Positions 24,576-33,577 are shown, numbered from the stretch's first letter. The stretch: DNA of 64,000 nt from Herbiconiux moechotypicola (GCF_024979255.1 NZ_JANLCN010000003.1:1-64000), one strand, 5' to 3'. Notes: generated from the sequence alone by a model not told the origin. Numbers and translations are program-made.

Positions 24576-26222
24576 CTACTTCGTCGTATCGGGCAGGATG
24601 CGCGCCGCGCGCGGCCGGAATCGCCTCGCCGATCGAGAATATCGGGCGAGCTCCTCGTCGGCGTAGTCGCGCGACCACCCCGCGTGGCTCACGCACACCT
24701 CCGCCACCGCCGGCGCCGCGGAGAGCCCCACGTCGCCGTTCACCCCGATGGCCGTGCGCCGCAGGATGACGTCGTCGAGCGTGAGCGCGCCCTCCGCCTC
24801 GATCGCGTGCACCACCTCGGCGGCGATCGCCCCCGTCTCGCGGTCGACGACCGCCGTCAGCGCGGGGTCGGCCACGGCGAGCGCCTGCACCTGCTCGGCG
24901 ATCGCCCCGTAGGTGTCGACGAGCCGGGTGGCCGCGGCGGTGCCGAGCGGCGAGCTCCGGATGAACGCGAGACGGTACGCGTCCCAGTCGCCCTCCGGCG
25001 CTCCCGGCAACGGCTCGTGCTTCGTGGGCGACGAGGTGTCGCCGCGGCCGAGCCGCTTCACCAGCAGCGAGCCCATCTGCTCTCCGAGGGCCCGGTGCGT
25101 CGTGAGCTTGCCACCCACGATCGTGACGAGCCCCGCATCCGCCCCCTCGTGCTGCACGAAAGTGTGCTCTCGCGTGACGGACGCCGGGTCGTCGACGTCG
25201 CCCACGTAGGGCAGCGGGCGCACGCCGGAGTACGACCAGAGCACGTCGTCGGGGGTGAGCCCGGCCTGCGGAATGAGACCGTTCACCGCCTCGAACAGGT
25301 AGTCGACCTCGTCGTCGTCGGTGACGATCTCCTCGATGTCGCCGTCGTAGGGCAGGTCTGTGGTGCCCAGCATGTAGCGGCCAGCCCAGGGCAGGATGAA
25401 CATCGGCCGGGTGTCCTTGGCCTCGAAGAAGATGCAGGTGTCGGGCGCGCCCGGGAAGGCGTCGACCACGAGGTGGCTGCCCTTCGTGGGCCCGATGCGG
25501 CGCTTGTGGTCGTCGGCGAACGTCAGCACGGCGTCGACCCAGGGCCCGGCGGCGTTGACGACGACGGAGGCGCGGAGCTCCCGCTCCCGCCCGTCGCGAT
25601 CCTCGAAGCGCACCCCGCTCACCCGGCCGCCGTCGCGCAGCAGACCGGTGACGGGGGTGTGCGTGAACACCGCTCCGCCATGCTGCTGCACGCTGATGGC
25701 CAGCTCCACCATGAGGCGCTCGGTGAGCTCGACGTTGGAGTCGTGGAAGAGCCCGCCCCAGCGCAGCCCGGCCTCTTCGAGCGAGGGCCAGCGCCTGCGC
25801 AGCCCGCCGCGGAACACGATGCGGTTGTAGGGCAGCTGCTTCGGCTTCGGGAAGGAGAGCACGTCGTGCAGGATGAGGCCGCAGGCGAGCATCCAGCCCG
25901 GCCGGCTCTGCGACTTCGAGAACGGGATGAGCATCGGGTAGTGCTTCACGAGGTGCGGCGCGAACTCGAGCAGCCGGTTGCGCTCGTGGATCGACTCGTA
26001 GACGAGCTTGAGCTGGAAGCGCTCGAGGTACTTGAGCCCCCCGTGCACGAGGCGGGTGGAGATGCTCGAGGTGCGGGAGCCGAGGTCGTCGCGGTCGAAG
26101 AGGGCGACCGAGAGGCCGCGCGAGGCGGCCTCCCTGGCCACGGCGAGGCCGTTGATGCCGGCGCCGATGACGACCACGTCGACGGGGTCGAGCTCCGCGT
26201 GGTCGGTGGTGAGCAGTGCCAT
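24576..26222 (-). CDS. GlpD/EryB-type FAD-dependent polyol-phosphate dehydrogenase
   Basis: FAD-dependent glycerol-3-phosphate dehydrogenase family member, 548 aa. The dinucleotide-binding motif is VVVIGAGINGLAVAREAASRG (residues about 15-35), followed by SSISTRLVHGGLKYLERF, VVNAAGPWVDAV, and the substrate-pocket region WSYSGVRPLPYVGD with VTIVGGKLTTHRALGEQ. Because it lies in one operon with a kinase and aldolases, a phosphorylated sugar alcohol is a more likely substrate than glycerol-3-phosphate, as for EryB. Starts 4 bp after the LsrF-like gene. Electrons would go to quinone at the membrane by family analogy. Confidence 0.9.
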   Translation of the reverse strand: MALLTTDHAELDPVDVVVIGAGINGLAVAREAASRGLSVALFDRDDLGSRTSSISTRLVHGGLKYLERFQLKLVYESIHERNRLLEFAPHLVKHYPMLIPFSKSQSRPGWMLACGLILHDVLSFPKPKQLPYNRIVFRGGLRRRWPSLEEAGLRWGGLFHDSNVELTERLMVELAISVQQHGGAVFTHTPVTGLLRDGGRVSGVRFEDRDGRERELRASVVVNAAGPWVDAVLTFADDHKRRIGPTKGSHLVVDAFPGAPDTCIFFEAKDTRPMFILPWAGRYMLGTTDLPYDGDIEEIVTDDDEVDYLFEAVNGLIPQAGLTPDDVLWSYSGVRPLPYVGDVDDPASVTREHTFVQHEGADAGLVTIVGGKLTTHRALGEQMGSLLVKRLGRGDTSSPTKHEPLPGAPEGDWDAYRLAFIRSSPLGTAAATRLVDTYGAIAEQVQALAVADPALTAVVDRETGAIAAEVVHAIEAEGALTLDDVILRRTAIGVNGDVGLSAAPAVAEVCVSHAGWSRDYADEELARYSRSARRFRPRAARILPDTTK

Positions 26223-26226
26223 CGGG

Positions 26227-27156
26227 TCAGACTCCGGCGGGCTCGAGGGCGGAGGCCGAGGCGGAGGCCGGCGCGCTGCTGCTCGCCGCGAGGTCGAGGA
26301 ACTGCTCGTAGGCCTCGGCCGCGGTGAACCCGTCGTGCACCACGGAGCGCACGGCCGTGATCATGGCGAGCGGGCTCTCCGACTGGAAGATGTTGCGGCC
26401 CATGTCGACGCCCGCGGCACCCTGGTCGATGGCCTTGTAGGCGACCTCGAGGGCCTCCTTCTCGGGCACCTTCTTGCCGCCGGCGATGATGATGGGCACC
26501 GGGCACGAGGCGGTCACCGTCTCGAAGCCCTCCTCGACGAAGTAGGTCTTCACGAACTGCGCGCCGAGCTCGGCCGGGATGCGCGTGGCGAGCCTGAAGT
26601 AACGGGCGTCGCGCACCATCTCGCGCCCGACGGCGGTGACCGCGAGCACCGGGATGCCGGCCGCCTGCCCCTGGTCGACGAGCGTGGACATGTTCGCCAC
26701 CGACCGGGTCTCGTGCTCGCCGCCGATGAACACCTGGATGGCGAGCGCCGAGGCGTCGAGCCGCACGGCCTCGTCGATGCTGAGGGTGAGCTGCTCGTCG
26801 GAGAGCTCCTTGAGCACCGAGGGGCCGCCGCTCGCGCGGAGCACGATGCCGGCGGGGTTCGAGGCCGGGATGGTGGTGCGCAGCGCGCCGCGGGTGAGCA
26901 TGAGCGCGTCGGCCGAGGGCGCCAGCGGCAGGATGGAGCGGTCGAGGCGCTCCAGGCCCGAGGTGGGGCCCTGGAAGTAGCCGTGGTCGAAGGCCAGCAT
27001 CACCGTCTTGCCGGTGTCGGGGCGGAAGATGCGCGAGAGCCTGCTGCGCATGCCCCAGTCCTGGCCGCCGAGGCCCTTGAGGTGGAAGCCGCCGTTCGCT
27101 CCGGCGCTCGAGCCGGTGAAGTCGGATGCTTCGCGCAGGTCGTCGAGATCAGGCAT
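26227..27156 (-). CDS. LsrF-like class I aldolase/thiolase
   Basis: A 309-aa protein strongly resembling E. coli LsrF (3-hydroxy-5-phosphonooxypentane-2,4-dione thiolase of autoinducer-2 breakdown). Shared stretches include [79 protein letters not shown] and [12 protein letters not shown]; the Schiff-base Lys is expected in the AQFVKTYF block. The ATG at 27156 has GAAGGAG upstream and overlaps the permease stop by 8 bp. The C-terminus carries an Ala/Ser-rich tail. No LsrG or LsrK orthologue is present, so it may act on a different phosphorylated ketose. Confidence 0.9.
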   Translation of the reverse strand: MPDLDDLREASDFTGSSAGANGGFHLKGLGGQDWGMRSRLSRIFRPDTGKTVMLAFDHGYFQGPTSGLERLDRSILPLAPSADALMLTRGALRTTIPASNPAGIVLRASGGPSVLKELSDEQLTLSIDEAVRLDASALAIQVFIGGEHETRSVANMSTLVDQGQAAGIPVLAVTAVGREMVRDARYFRLATRIPAELGAQFVKTYFVEEGFETVTASCPVPIIIAGGKKVPEKEALEVAYKAIDQGAAGVDMGRNIFQSESPLAMITAVRSVVHDGFTAAEAYEQFLDLAASSSAPASASASALEPAGV

Positions 27157-28210
27157 GGGTGTTCTCCTTCGTGAGGGCGGGGGTGTCCGCGGGGGTGGGA
27201 GTCGCGGCCGGTTCACGGCGCAGACTCGAGAGGAAGCGGGAGAGGGTGGAGCGGCCGGTCTTGGTGACCCGGCTCGAGATGACGATCACGACCACGACGA
27301 GCAGGCCCTTGAGCACGTTCTGCGCGCCGAGGTTCCAGCCCACGAGGTTGAGCAGGCTCGACAGCAGCACGAAGAACACCGCGCCGGTCCAGAGCCCCGC
27401 CACGACGGGGCGCCCGCCGGCGATGAGCGTGCCGCCGAGCACCACGACCGCGATCGAGTCGAGCAGGTAGGAGTCGCCGAGCACGGTGCTGGGCGAGATG
27501 TAGGCCGCGAGGAGGCCTCCGGCGAGACCGGCGAAGGCGCCGGAGAGCAGGTAGGTGGTCACGATGGTGGAGGTGACCCGCAGTCCCGCCTTGCGGGCGG
27601 CGAGCGTGCTCTGGCCGATGGCGGCCACCGAGAGGCCGTACATCGTGCGCTTGAGGGCGAGCGCGATGAGCACGGTGAGCACCGCGACGAGGATGGCGGT
27701 GACCGGGATGCCGAACACGCGGGCGTTCACGAAGCCGCGCAGCGCCGCATCCGCCCCCGCCCGGTTGGCGTCGGCGAGCAGCAGGGTGGCGCTGGCCACC
27801 ACGAGGCTCGTGGCGAGCGTGGCGATGATCGGCGGCACGCGCAGCAGCATGATCGCGATCACGCTCAAGAGGGCTGCCGCGACGCCGGCGAGCACGGCGG
27901 CCGCGAGCCCGGCGAGCGGTCCGGCCAGGGCGCCGACGGCCACCGACACGTACGACGCCATGGAGACGATCGCGCCCACCGACACGTCGATGTTGCCGGG
28001 GCCGAGCGAGATGACGAGCATCTGGCCGATCGACACGAGCACGAGGTAGGGCGCGAGCGAGAGCGCCTGCAGCACCGGGCCGCCGGGGTTGCCGCCGCCC
28101 ACGGCGATGATGCAGAGCCAGACGCCCAGGACGCCGATGAGCGACCAGCCCCAGGCGGGCCAGGTGAACCGGGATGCGGTCTTCGTCTTGGTCGCGTTCA
28201 GCGCGTTCAT
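27149..28210 (-). CDS. CUT2-family sugar ABC transporter permease (RbsC/LsrD-like)
   Basis: Integral membrane permease of 353 aa, BPD_transp_2 family, with about 8-10 hydrophobic segments. The conserved block [29 protein letters not shown] corresponds to the diagnostic GxIDLSVG motif, here GNIDVSVG. The C-terminus has a Pro/Thr-rich cytoplasmic tail. Start ATG overlaps the stop of the other permease gene (ATGA at 28207-28210). The two permeases probably form a heterodimer, as LsrC-LsrD do. Confidence 0.92.
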   Translation of the reverse strand: MNALNATKTKTASRFTWPAWGWSLIGVLGVWLCIIAVGGGNPGGPVLQALSLAPYLVLVSIGQMLVISLGPGNIDVSVGAIVSMASYVSVAVGALAGPLAGLAAAVLAGVAAALLSVIAIMLLRVPPIIATLATSLVVASATLLLADANRAGADAALRGFVNARVFGIPVTAILVAVLTVLIALALKRTMYGLSVAAIGQSTLAARKAGLRVTSTIVTTYLLSGAFAGLAGGLLAAYISPSTVLGDSYLLDSIAVVVLGGTLIAGGRPVVAGLWTGAVFFVLLSSLLNLVGWNLGAQNVLKGLLVVVVIVISSRVTKTGRSTLSRFLSSLRREPAATPTPADTPALTKENTHA

Positions 28211-29199
28211 CGCACGAACCTCTCCGTGATGACACGGCCCGCCAGCACGGCGAGCACGATGAGCCCCTGCGCCGCCGACTGGAGGCTCGAGGACAGGTTG
28301 ATGAGGCCGAGCAGCACGGTGATGAGGCTGAGCGTCACCACACCGAAGGCCGTGCCGACCGGGAACGACTGGCCGCCCTTGAAGTTGCCGCCGCCGAGGA
28401 TCACCGCGGCGATCGTCATGAGCGTGTAGTTGCCGGCCGAGTTCACGTCTCCCGACTGGGTCTGCGAGGCCAGCACGAGGCCGGCGAGCACGGCCAGCAC
28501 CGCGGCGGCGGCGTAGGTGAGCACGCGGGTGCGGCTGAGCGACCAGCCCGCCCGCGACAGGGTGGGCGAGCTGGAGCCGAGGGCGCGCATCCGGGTGCCG
28601 AACCGCGTGCGCTTGGCCAGGAACCAGGCCACCAGGGTGATGGCGACGATCCACACCACGGGCGCGGGGATCCAGTCGGGGCGCCAGGCGCTCAGCTGCG
28701 CGAGCCACTCGGGCGTCTGGCCGCCGGGTGTCGGGAGCAGCTGCAGGCCGAGGCCGAGCCACACGAACGACATGCCGAGCGTGGCGATGATGGAGGGCAC
28801 GTTGCGCTTCTGCACGAGGAGGCCGAGCAGGGCGTAGGCGCCCACGATCGCGAGCAGGGCGAGCACGCCGAGCAGCGGATCGGTGGTGAGCATGGTCGCC
28901 GCGATGACGGTGACCAGGCCCACCAGCTGCCCGATGCCGAGGTCGATGTCGCCGACCGACATGATGAGCATCTGCGCCTGGGCCGCGAGCAGCAGCGGCA
29001 CCGCGGCCGTGAGCATGAGGGTGAGGCCGTAGACCGAGAGGATGCCCGGCTGGTTGGCGACCGCGATGACGAAGATCACGATCATCGCCACGAGCGAGAG
29101 GGCGCCCGGGGCGGAGTGCTTCGCGCCGATGGTGGCGCGGGAGCGGAAGGTGGGGACGGAGGAGCGGCCGGATGCGCGGGGCGCGGTGAGGGTGGTCAC
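28207..29199 (-). CDS. CUT2-family sugar ABC transporter permease (LsrC-like)
   Basis: Second permease of the importer, 330 aa. The BPD_transp_2 motif appears as MLIMSVGDIDLGIGQLVGL, followed by NVPSIIATLGMSFVWLGLGL and AAVILGGGNFKGGQSFPVGT near the C-terminus. The GTG start overlaps the ATPase stop as GTGA (29196-29199), so I extended the protein only to that codon. Coupled translation along the operon supports equal production of the subunits. Confidence 0.92.
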   Translation of the reverse strand: MTTLTAPRASGRSSVPTFRSRATIGAKHSAPGALSLVAMIVIFVIAVANQPGILSVYGLTLMLTAAVPLLLAAQAQMLIMSVGDIDLGIGQLVGLVTVIAATMLTTDPLLGVLALLAIVGAYALLGLLVQKRNVPSIIATLGMSFVWLGLGLQLLPTPGGQTPEWLAQLSAWRPDWIPAPVVWIVAITLVAWFLAKRTRFGTRMRALGSSSPTLSRAGWSLSRTRVLTYAAAAVLAVLAGLVLASQTQSGDVNSAGNYTLMTIAAVILGGGNFKGGQSFPVGTAFGVVTLSLITVLLGLINLSSSLQSAAQGLIVLAVLAGRVITERFVR

Positions 29200-30770
29200 G
29201 CGGCGGCCCCCGCATCCTTCGTGGTCGCATCCCGCGCATCCCGCGCATCCTGATGCTCGTCGAACGACTCGGCGATCACGCGCTCCTCGCTGATCTCGTC
29301 GCCCACGAGCTCCGAGACGATCCGTCCGGCGCGGAAGACGTAGACGCGGTCGCAATGCGCGACCTCCTTGTTCTCGGTGGAGTACCAGACGATGCAGCGG
29401 CCCTGGGCGGCCTCGGCCTTCATGAGGGTGTAGAGCTCGTCTTTCGTGGCCACGTCGACGCCGCGGAAGGGGTCGTTCAGCAGCACCAGCGGCGCATCCG
29501 TCGCGAAGGCGCGCGCGATCAGCACCTTCTGCTGGTTGCCGCCGCTGAGGCTCGTGATGGGGGCGGAGGCGCCGCCCTTGATCGAGAGGGTGCCCACCCA
29601 GCGGTCGGCGAGGGTGCGGCGCGCCTTCAGCGAGACGAAGCCGGCGCGGGCCAACTGCCTGGCCGCCGCCACCGCGAGGTTGTCGGCCACGGTCCAGAGC
29701 GCGAACACGCCGCTGGTCTGCCGGTCGCCGGGCACGTAGGCGCGCCGCCGCGGCACCGTGATGCGGCGCGAGAGGCCGTTGAACCAGAGGCGGTCGAGCA
29801 GCTCGTCCTGCCCCTGGCCAGCGAGGCCGGCGAGACCGACGATCTCGCCCGCCTTCGCCTCGAACGGGAGCGAGGCCCCGGCGAGCGACGCGGTGGCGAC
29901 GGTCTCCCCCGCCGCCGGCCGCTCGCCGGAACCCGCCACGGCATCCCCCACCACAGGGACGTCGTGCACGCGCGGGCTGTCCCCCCGCACGTCTCCACCC
30001 ATTGCCACGAGGAGGTCGTCCTCGGTGACATCGCCCGCATCCGCCGTCAGCACGGTCGCGCCGTCTTTCAGCACCGAGATGCGGTCGGAGTGCTCGAGCA
30101 CCTCGTTCATGCGGTGCGAGATGAGCAGGATGCTCACCCCCCGGGCCGCGAGCACGTGCAGGTGCGCATACATCTGCCGCATGGCGTCCACGCCGAGCGA
30201 CTCGGTCGGCTCGTCGAGGATGAGCAGCCGCGGTTCGTCGCTGCACAGGGCCCGCGAGATCTCCACCACCTGCCGCTCGGCCATGCTGAGCTCGCCCACG
30301 TAGCGGGAGAGCTCGATGCCGTGGCCGGGGAACACGGTGTCGAGCACCTCGGCGATGCGGCGCTCGGCCTGGGCCCGCCAGCGCAGCGGCCGCAGGCGGC
30401 GCGCGTCGCTGAGGGAGGCATTCTCGGCCACCGTGAGGTCGGGGGCGAGGGAGAGCTCCTGGTAGGCCATGCGCACGTCGCCGGGCCGGGCCGATGTGGC
30501 CGCGGTGGCCGCCCCGTCTCCGTCGAACTCGACCGTGCCCGAGGTGGGCTGCTCGATGCCGGTGAGGATGCGCATGAGGGTGCTCTTGCCGGCCCCGTTG
30601 TGCCCGACGAGTCCGTGGATCTCGCCCGCCGCCACGTCGAGGTCGACGCCGCGGAGGGCCCTGGTGACCCCGTACTCCTTCACGATGCCCCGCACGCGGA
30701 TGCGGGAGGGGGCGCCGTGCGGTGCCCCGGACGACGCGGGTGGTGGTGCCAGTGTCGTGACCTGGGTCAT
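29196..30770 (-). CDS. CUT2-family sugar ABC transporter ATP-binding protein (two NBDs)
   Basis: Tandem ATPase of 524 aa, RbsA/LsrA/XylG type. NBD1 has Walker A GHNGAGKST, signature LSMAERQVVEISRAL and Walker B LLILDEPTESLG. NBD2 has the degenerate P-loop GLAGQGQDEL expected for the family, signature LSGGNQQKV, but an unusual Walker B LVLLNDPFRGVDV. There the usual Asp-Glu pair is Asn-Asp, so this site probably hydrolyses poorly or not at all. The switch region STEN replaces the His loop. A charged Asp/Ala tail ends the protein. Preceded by the binding-protein gene with a 64-bp gap. Confidence 0.92.
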   Translation of the reverse strand: MTQVTTLAPPPASSGAPHGAPSRIRVRGIVKEYGVTRALRGVDLDVAAGEIHGLVGHNGAGKSTLMRILTGIEQPTSGTVEFDGDGAATAATSARPGDVRMAYQELSLAPDLTVAENASLSDARRLRPLRWRAQAERRIAEVLDTVFPGHGIELSRYVGELSMAERQVVEISRALCSDEPRLLILDEPTESLGVDAMRQMYAHLHVLAARGVSILLISHRMNEVLEHSDRISVLKDGATVLTADAGDVTEDDLLVAMGGDVRGDSPRVHDVPVVGDAVAGSGERPAAGETVATASLAGASLPFEAKAGEIVGLAGLAGQGQDELLDRLWFNGLSRRITVPRRRAYVPGDRQTSGVFALWTVADNLAVAAARQLARAGFVSLKARRTLADRWVGTLSIKGGASAPITSLSGGNQQKVLIARAFATDAPLVLLNDPFRGVDVATKDELYTLMKAEAAQGRCIVWYSTENKEVAHCDRVYVFRAGRIVSELVGDEISEERVIAESFDEHQDARDARDATTKDAGAAA

Positions 30771-30834
30771 GAGTGCTCCTTCGGACTCGTCGGGCTGGGT
30801 GGGTGGGGTGAGTGCTCGGTCGCTCGGGTCGCCG

Positions 30835-31977
30835 CTAGAGCGCGGGCGCCGGGGCGTCCTCGCCGTTCGCGATGGCCTCGAGGGCGGCGTCGACGCTGGC
30901 CTCGTCCCAGGCGAGCGCGGCGTACTCGTCGGCGCCGAGGTCGGCGTAGTTCGCCAGCTGGTCCTGACCGATCTGGATGAGCGGCAGCACGACCTCGTTC
31001 GGCACCTCCTCGCCGGCGGCGATCTTGGTGGCGATGTAGAGGGCGGCCACGGCCTGGCCGGGGTCGGTGAGGGCGGCGAAGGAGCCGTTCTCGATGCCGC
31101 TGTCCTGCCAGAACTTCAGCGACTTGCCGTCGGTGTCGAACACCACGACCGGAACGTCTCGACCGGCCGACTCGAAGGCCTGCACCACGCCCATCCCGCC
31201 GATGCAGCCGGGAACGGCGGCGATGTCGGGCAGCGAGCCGAGCACGCCCACGAGCTCCTTCTGGGCGGTGCTGGAGTCGCAGAAGCCGTTGATCTCGGCC
31301 GAGACGGTCACGTCGGGGTAGTCCTCGAGGATCTCGAGCTGGCGGTTGTAGAACTCCTCCTCGGGCTGCGAGCCCACGACACCGCGGTTGATGACGATGT
31401 TGCCGGTGCCGCCGATGGCCTCCAGCGCCGGCACGATGCTCACCTCGCCCCAGGTGGCGTAGTCGTTGCGCACCACGGTGCCGCACGAGGTCTCCATGTC
31501 GGCGTCGAGGATGATGACGGTGATGTCGGCGGAGCAGGCCTCCTCGATCACGGGCTTCAGCGCGGTCGACGAGGCCGGGATGACCATGAGCACGTCGGGG
31601 TTCTGCAGGATGAGCGAACGGATCTGCGAGGCCTGCTCGGTGGCGCTGTTCTCACCGGGGGCGTTGACCACGGAGTAGTCGGAGACGACGCCCTCCTGCT
31701 TGAGGGCCTCGGCGGTCTCCTCGAACTTGTTGATGAGGGTGAGGCGCCAGCCGTTCACGAAGCCGTTGCTGAGGGCCACCGAGAGGCCTTCGCCGGTGCC
31801 GGCGCCCGAGGTGCTGCCGGCGTCGGCGCTGCCCGAGCCGGCGCAGCCGGTGAGCACGAGGGCGGTGGCCGCCACGGCGCCGGTGGCCAGGAGACGGAGC
31901 TTCGTGGCGGGGGTGCGGGATGCTGCGGTGCGGGGCTGTGCTGCTGTACGGGATTGGGGGGTGCGGGGGAACTTCAT
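30835..31977 (-). CDS. CUT2-type sugar ABC transporter substrate-binding lipoprotein
   Basis: First gene of the operon, 380 aa. The signal peptide is long and basic, ending in LVLTGC, so Cys is lipidated. The mature protein has the ribose-binding-protein-like fold: GLSVALSNGFVNGWRLTLIN, then NPDVLMVIPASSTALKPVIEEA, ITVIILDADM, and VVVFDTDGKSLKF in the hinge/ligand zone. The ribosome site GGAGG lies upstream of the ATG at 31977. Ligand not predictable; family members bind pentoses, hexoses, polyols and AI-2. Expression is probably controlled by the GntR-type regulator encoded opposite. Confidence 0.92.
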   Translation of the reverse strand: MKFPRTPQSRTAAQPRTAASRTPATKLRLLATGAVAATALVLTGCAGSGSADAGSTSGAGTGEGLSVALSNGFVNGWRLTLINKFEETAEALKQEGVVSDYSVVNAPGENSATEQASQIRSLILQNPDVLMVIPASSTALKPVIEEACSADITVIILDADMETSCGTVVRNDYATWGEVSIVPALEAIGGTGNIVINRGVVGSQPEEEFYNRQLEILEDYPDVTVSAEINGFCDSSTAQKELVGVLGSLPDIAAVPGCIGGMGVVQAFESAGRDVPVVVFDTDGKSLKFWQDSGIENGSFAALTDPGQAVAALYIATKIAAGEEVPNEVVLPLIQIGQDQLANYADLGADEYAALAWDEASVDAALEAIANGEDAPAPAL

Positions 31978-32050
31978 CGTCTGCCTCCAGGTGCGCGTCG
32001 TTGCGATGCGGAACGAGCGGGTCTTGTCCGTTCCAACTCGTCATTACTGA

Positions 32051-32093
32051 CTTGTAGTGACAAGACTGTACGGAGTATGTTCGAGGTTGTCAA
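32051..32093 (-). promoter_or_regulatory. Promoter of the polyol/sugar operon with a CTTGT-N4-ACAAG operator at the start site
   Basis: On the minus strand TTGACA (-35, 32093-32088) is followed by exactly 17 bp and TACAGT (-10, 32070-32065). Immediately after it comes the inverted repeat CTTGTCACTACAAG (32064-32051), covering the expected transcription start. The arms CTTGT/ACAAG around four bases match the shape of GntR/HutC-type operators such as that of trehalose repressor TreR. It lies between the operon and its divergent GntR gene. Spacing and palindrome are observed; binding is inferred. Confidence 0.75.
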
Positions 32094-32140
32094 CACAGCC
32101 GTCGACATCGATGTCGGCGTAGTCTTCGAGCGGAGCAGCC

Positions 32141-32890
32141 ATGACCATCGACAGCGAACGCGCCACCCTCGACCGCGACGCGGTCGAGCCCTTGTGGTCG
32201 CAACTCGCGGGCCTGCTGCGCACCGCCATCACCGCGGGCGAGCTGCGGCCCGACCAGGCGCTGCCCTCCGAGGCCGAGCTCATGGGCCGCTTCGGCATCT
32301 CGCGCACCGTCGTGCGGGAGGCGCTGGCCGAGCTCGTGCGCACCGGGATGATCTACAAGGTGCGGGCCAAGGGATCGTTCGTCTCACCCCCGAGCCGCGA
32401 CCTGCGCTTCGTCGGTTCGTCGGCGGGGTCGGCCGCCGATCTCACGGCCAGCGGGCGCACGGTCGTCACGCGCATCCTGAACCAGGAGGTCATCGCGGCC
32501 GACGCGCGAGCCGCCGAGGCGCTCGACATCGACCCCGGCGACGAGGTGACGCGGCTGCGACGGCTGCGGATCGTCGACGGGTCGCCGTGGTTGCTGGTCG
32601 ACACGCTCATCCCACGCGCGGTGGCCCCGGGGCTGGATCGCGCGAATCTCGAGAACCGGTCGCTCTACGAATACCTGCGGCGCACCCACGGCATCGTGGC
32701 GGGGGCGGCCGACCGGTGGCTGCAGGCCGTCATCCCCGACAGGGAGTCGGCCGCACTGCTGTCGCTGCCCGCCGGCGCACCCGCCCTGCACATCGAGTCG
32801 ATCGCCTACGACCAGGACTCCCGCCCCTTCGAGTTCTACCGCGGCCTCCACCGCAGCGACGAGTCCCGCTTCTACGTCGGCATCCGCTAG
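32141..32890 (+). CDS. GntR-family (HutC/UTRA) transcriptional regulator
   Basis: A 249-aa regulator with an N-terminal GntR winged helix (PLWSQLAGLLRTAITAGELRP, then LPSEAELMGRFGISRTVVREAL, and GMIYKVRAKGSFVSPP) and a C-terminal UTRA ligand-binding domain (DEVTRLRRLRIVDGSPWLLVDTLIP ... ALHIESIAYDQDSRPFEFYRGLHRSD). HutC-type members usually sense a phosphorylated sugar or pathway intermediate. It is divergent from the ABC/kinase/aldolase operon, and an operator-like repeat lies at that operon's start site. The effector is likely a phosphorylated product of the FGGY kinase, by inference. Confidence 0.93.
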   Translation: MTIDSERATLDRDAVEPLWSQLAGLLRTAITAGELRPDQALPSEAELMGRFGISRTVVREALAELVRTGMIYKVRAKGSFVSPPSRDLRFVGSSAGSAADLTASGRTVVTRILNQEVIAADARAAEALDIDPGDEVTRLRRLRIVDGSPWLLVDTLIPRAVAPGLDRANLENRSLYEYLRRTHGIVAGAADRWLQAVIPDRESAALLSLPAGAPALHIESIAYDQDSRPFEFYRGLHRSDESRFYVGIR

Positions 32891-32960
32891 CCGCCCTCCC
32901 CCGGCCCGCTCATCCCGCGCGCCTGCTCACCCCGCGCATCCCGCCCCGTCCACGCACGTA

Positions 32961-33045
32961 CGCGTCGATTTCGCCACGCCAGACGACGGGTGGCGTTGTA
33001 GACGGCGAGGATCGCTGCTCGCGTGGCGAAGTGCGCAACGCCGGC
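32961..33045. repeat. Intergenic palindromic element (hairpin family member A)
   Basis: TTCGCCACGC (32970-32979) is complementary to GCGTGGCGAA (33021-33030), leaving a 41-nt top. The distance from CGCCACG to CGTGGCG is 50 bases, the same as in the element at 38332, and GACG, TAGACG and GGAT blocks recur in similar order. It stands in the 258-bp spacer between the GntR and membrane-protein genes. Weaker family member than those at 20071 and 38332. Confidence 0.45.
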
Positions 33046-33136
33046 GAGCAGGCGGGTCGGGCGCAGGGCGGTGCGGGGTGGGGTGAGGGAGGGGGTGAAC
33101 GCGGGGCGGGCGGTGACGGGCGGGCGGGGCGGGCGA

Positions 33137-33148
33137 TATCGTCGGGGC
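33137..33148 (+). promoter_or_regulatory. -10 element TATCGT six bases before an ATG (leaderless promoter)
   Basis: TATCGT (33137-33142), six bases, then ATG at 33149. GTGACG at 33113-33118 could serve as -35 with an 18-bp spacer. No Shine-Dalgarno sequence precedes the ATG. Confidence 0.5.
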
Positions 33149-33577
33149 ATGGGGATGCGTGAGGCGGGGCGCGGGGTGCGGGTGTCGTTGCAGGTGGTGG
33201 GGTGGTTCAACCTCGTGTCGGCGCTGGCGGGGATGATCGGGCTGTCGTTCGCGGGTGGGATGGGGATTCCGCTGGAGTGGATCGAGGGGAGCGTGTTCGA
33301 CTCGTACTTCTGGCCGGGCATCATCCTCGGGGTGGTCGTGGGCGGCACGCAGGCGCTCGCGCTGGTGGCACAGTACCGGCGGTTCGCGCTCGCGTGGGGG
33401 CTGCACGCCGCGGCCGGGCTCGTGATGATGACGTGGATCTTCGTGGAGATCGCGATCATGCTGGTGTGGTCGCCGCTGCACGGCATCTACTTCGTGACCG
33501 GGCTCGTGCAGACGACGCTCGCGGTGCTGGCGCTGGGGGCGTGGCCGGTGCCGTTCTTCGGGCGGCGGCCGAGATGA
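33149..33577 (+). CDS. Small membrane protein, function unknown
   Basis: A 142-aa protein with four predicted hydrophobic segments (LQVVGWFNLVSALAGMIGLSF, YFWPGIILGVVVGGTQALALV, WGLHAAAGLVMMTWIFVEIAI, FVTGLVQTTLAVLALGAW). No family is recognised with confidence; it resembles uncharacterised actinobacterial four-helix membrane proteins. ATG at 33149 is chosen because of the -10 box six bases upstream; a longer in-frame extension exists but is GC-rich and unlike protein. The stop overlaps the next start as ATGA, coupling it to the acetyltransferase. Confidence 0.75.
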   Translation: MGMREAGRGVRVSLQVVGWFNLVSALAGMIGLSFAGGMGIPLEWIEGSVFDSYFWPGIILGVVVGGTQALALVAQYRRFALAWGLHAAAGLVMMTWIFVEIAIMLVWSPLHGIYFVTGLVQTTLAVLALGAWPVPFFGRRPR

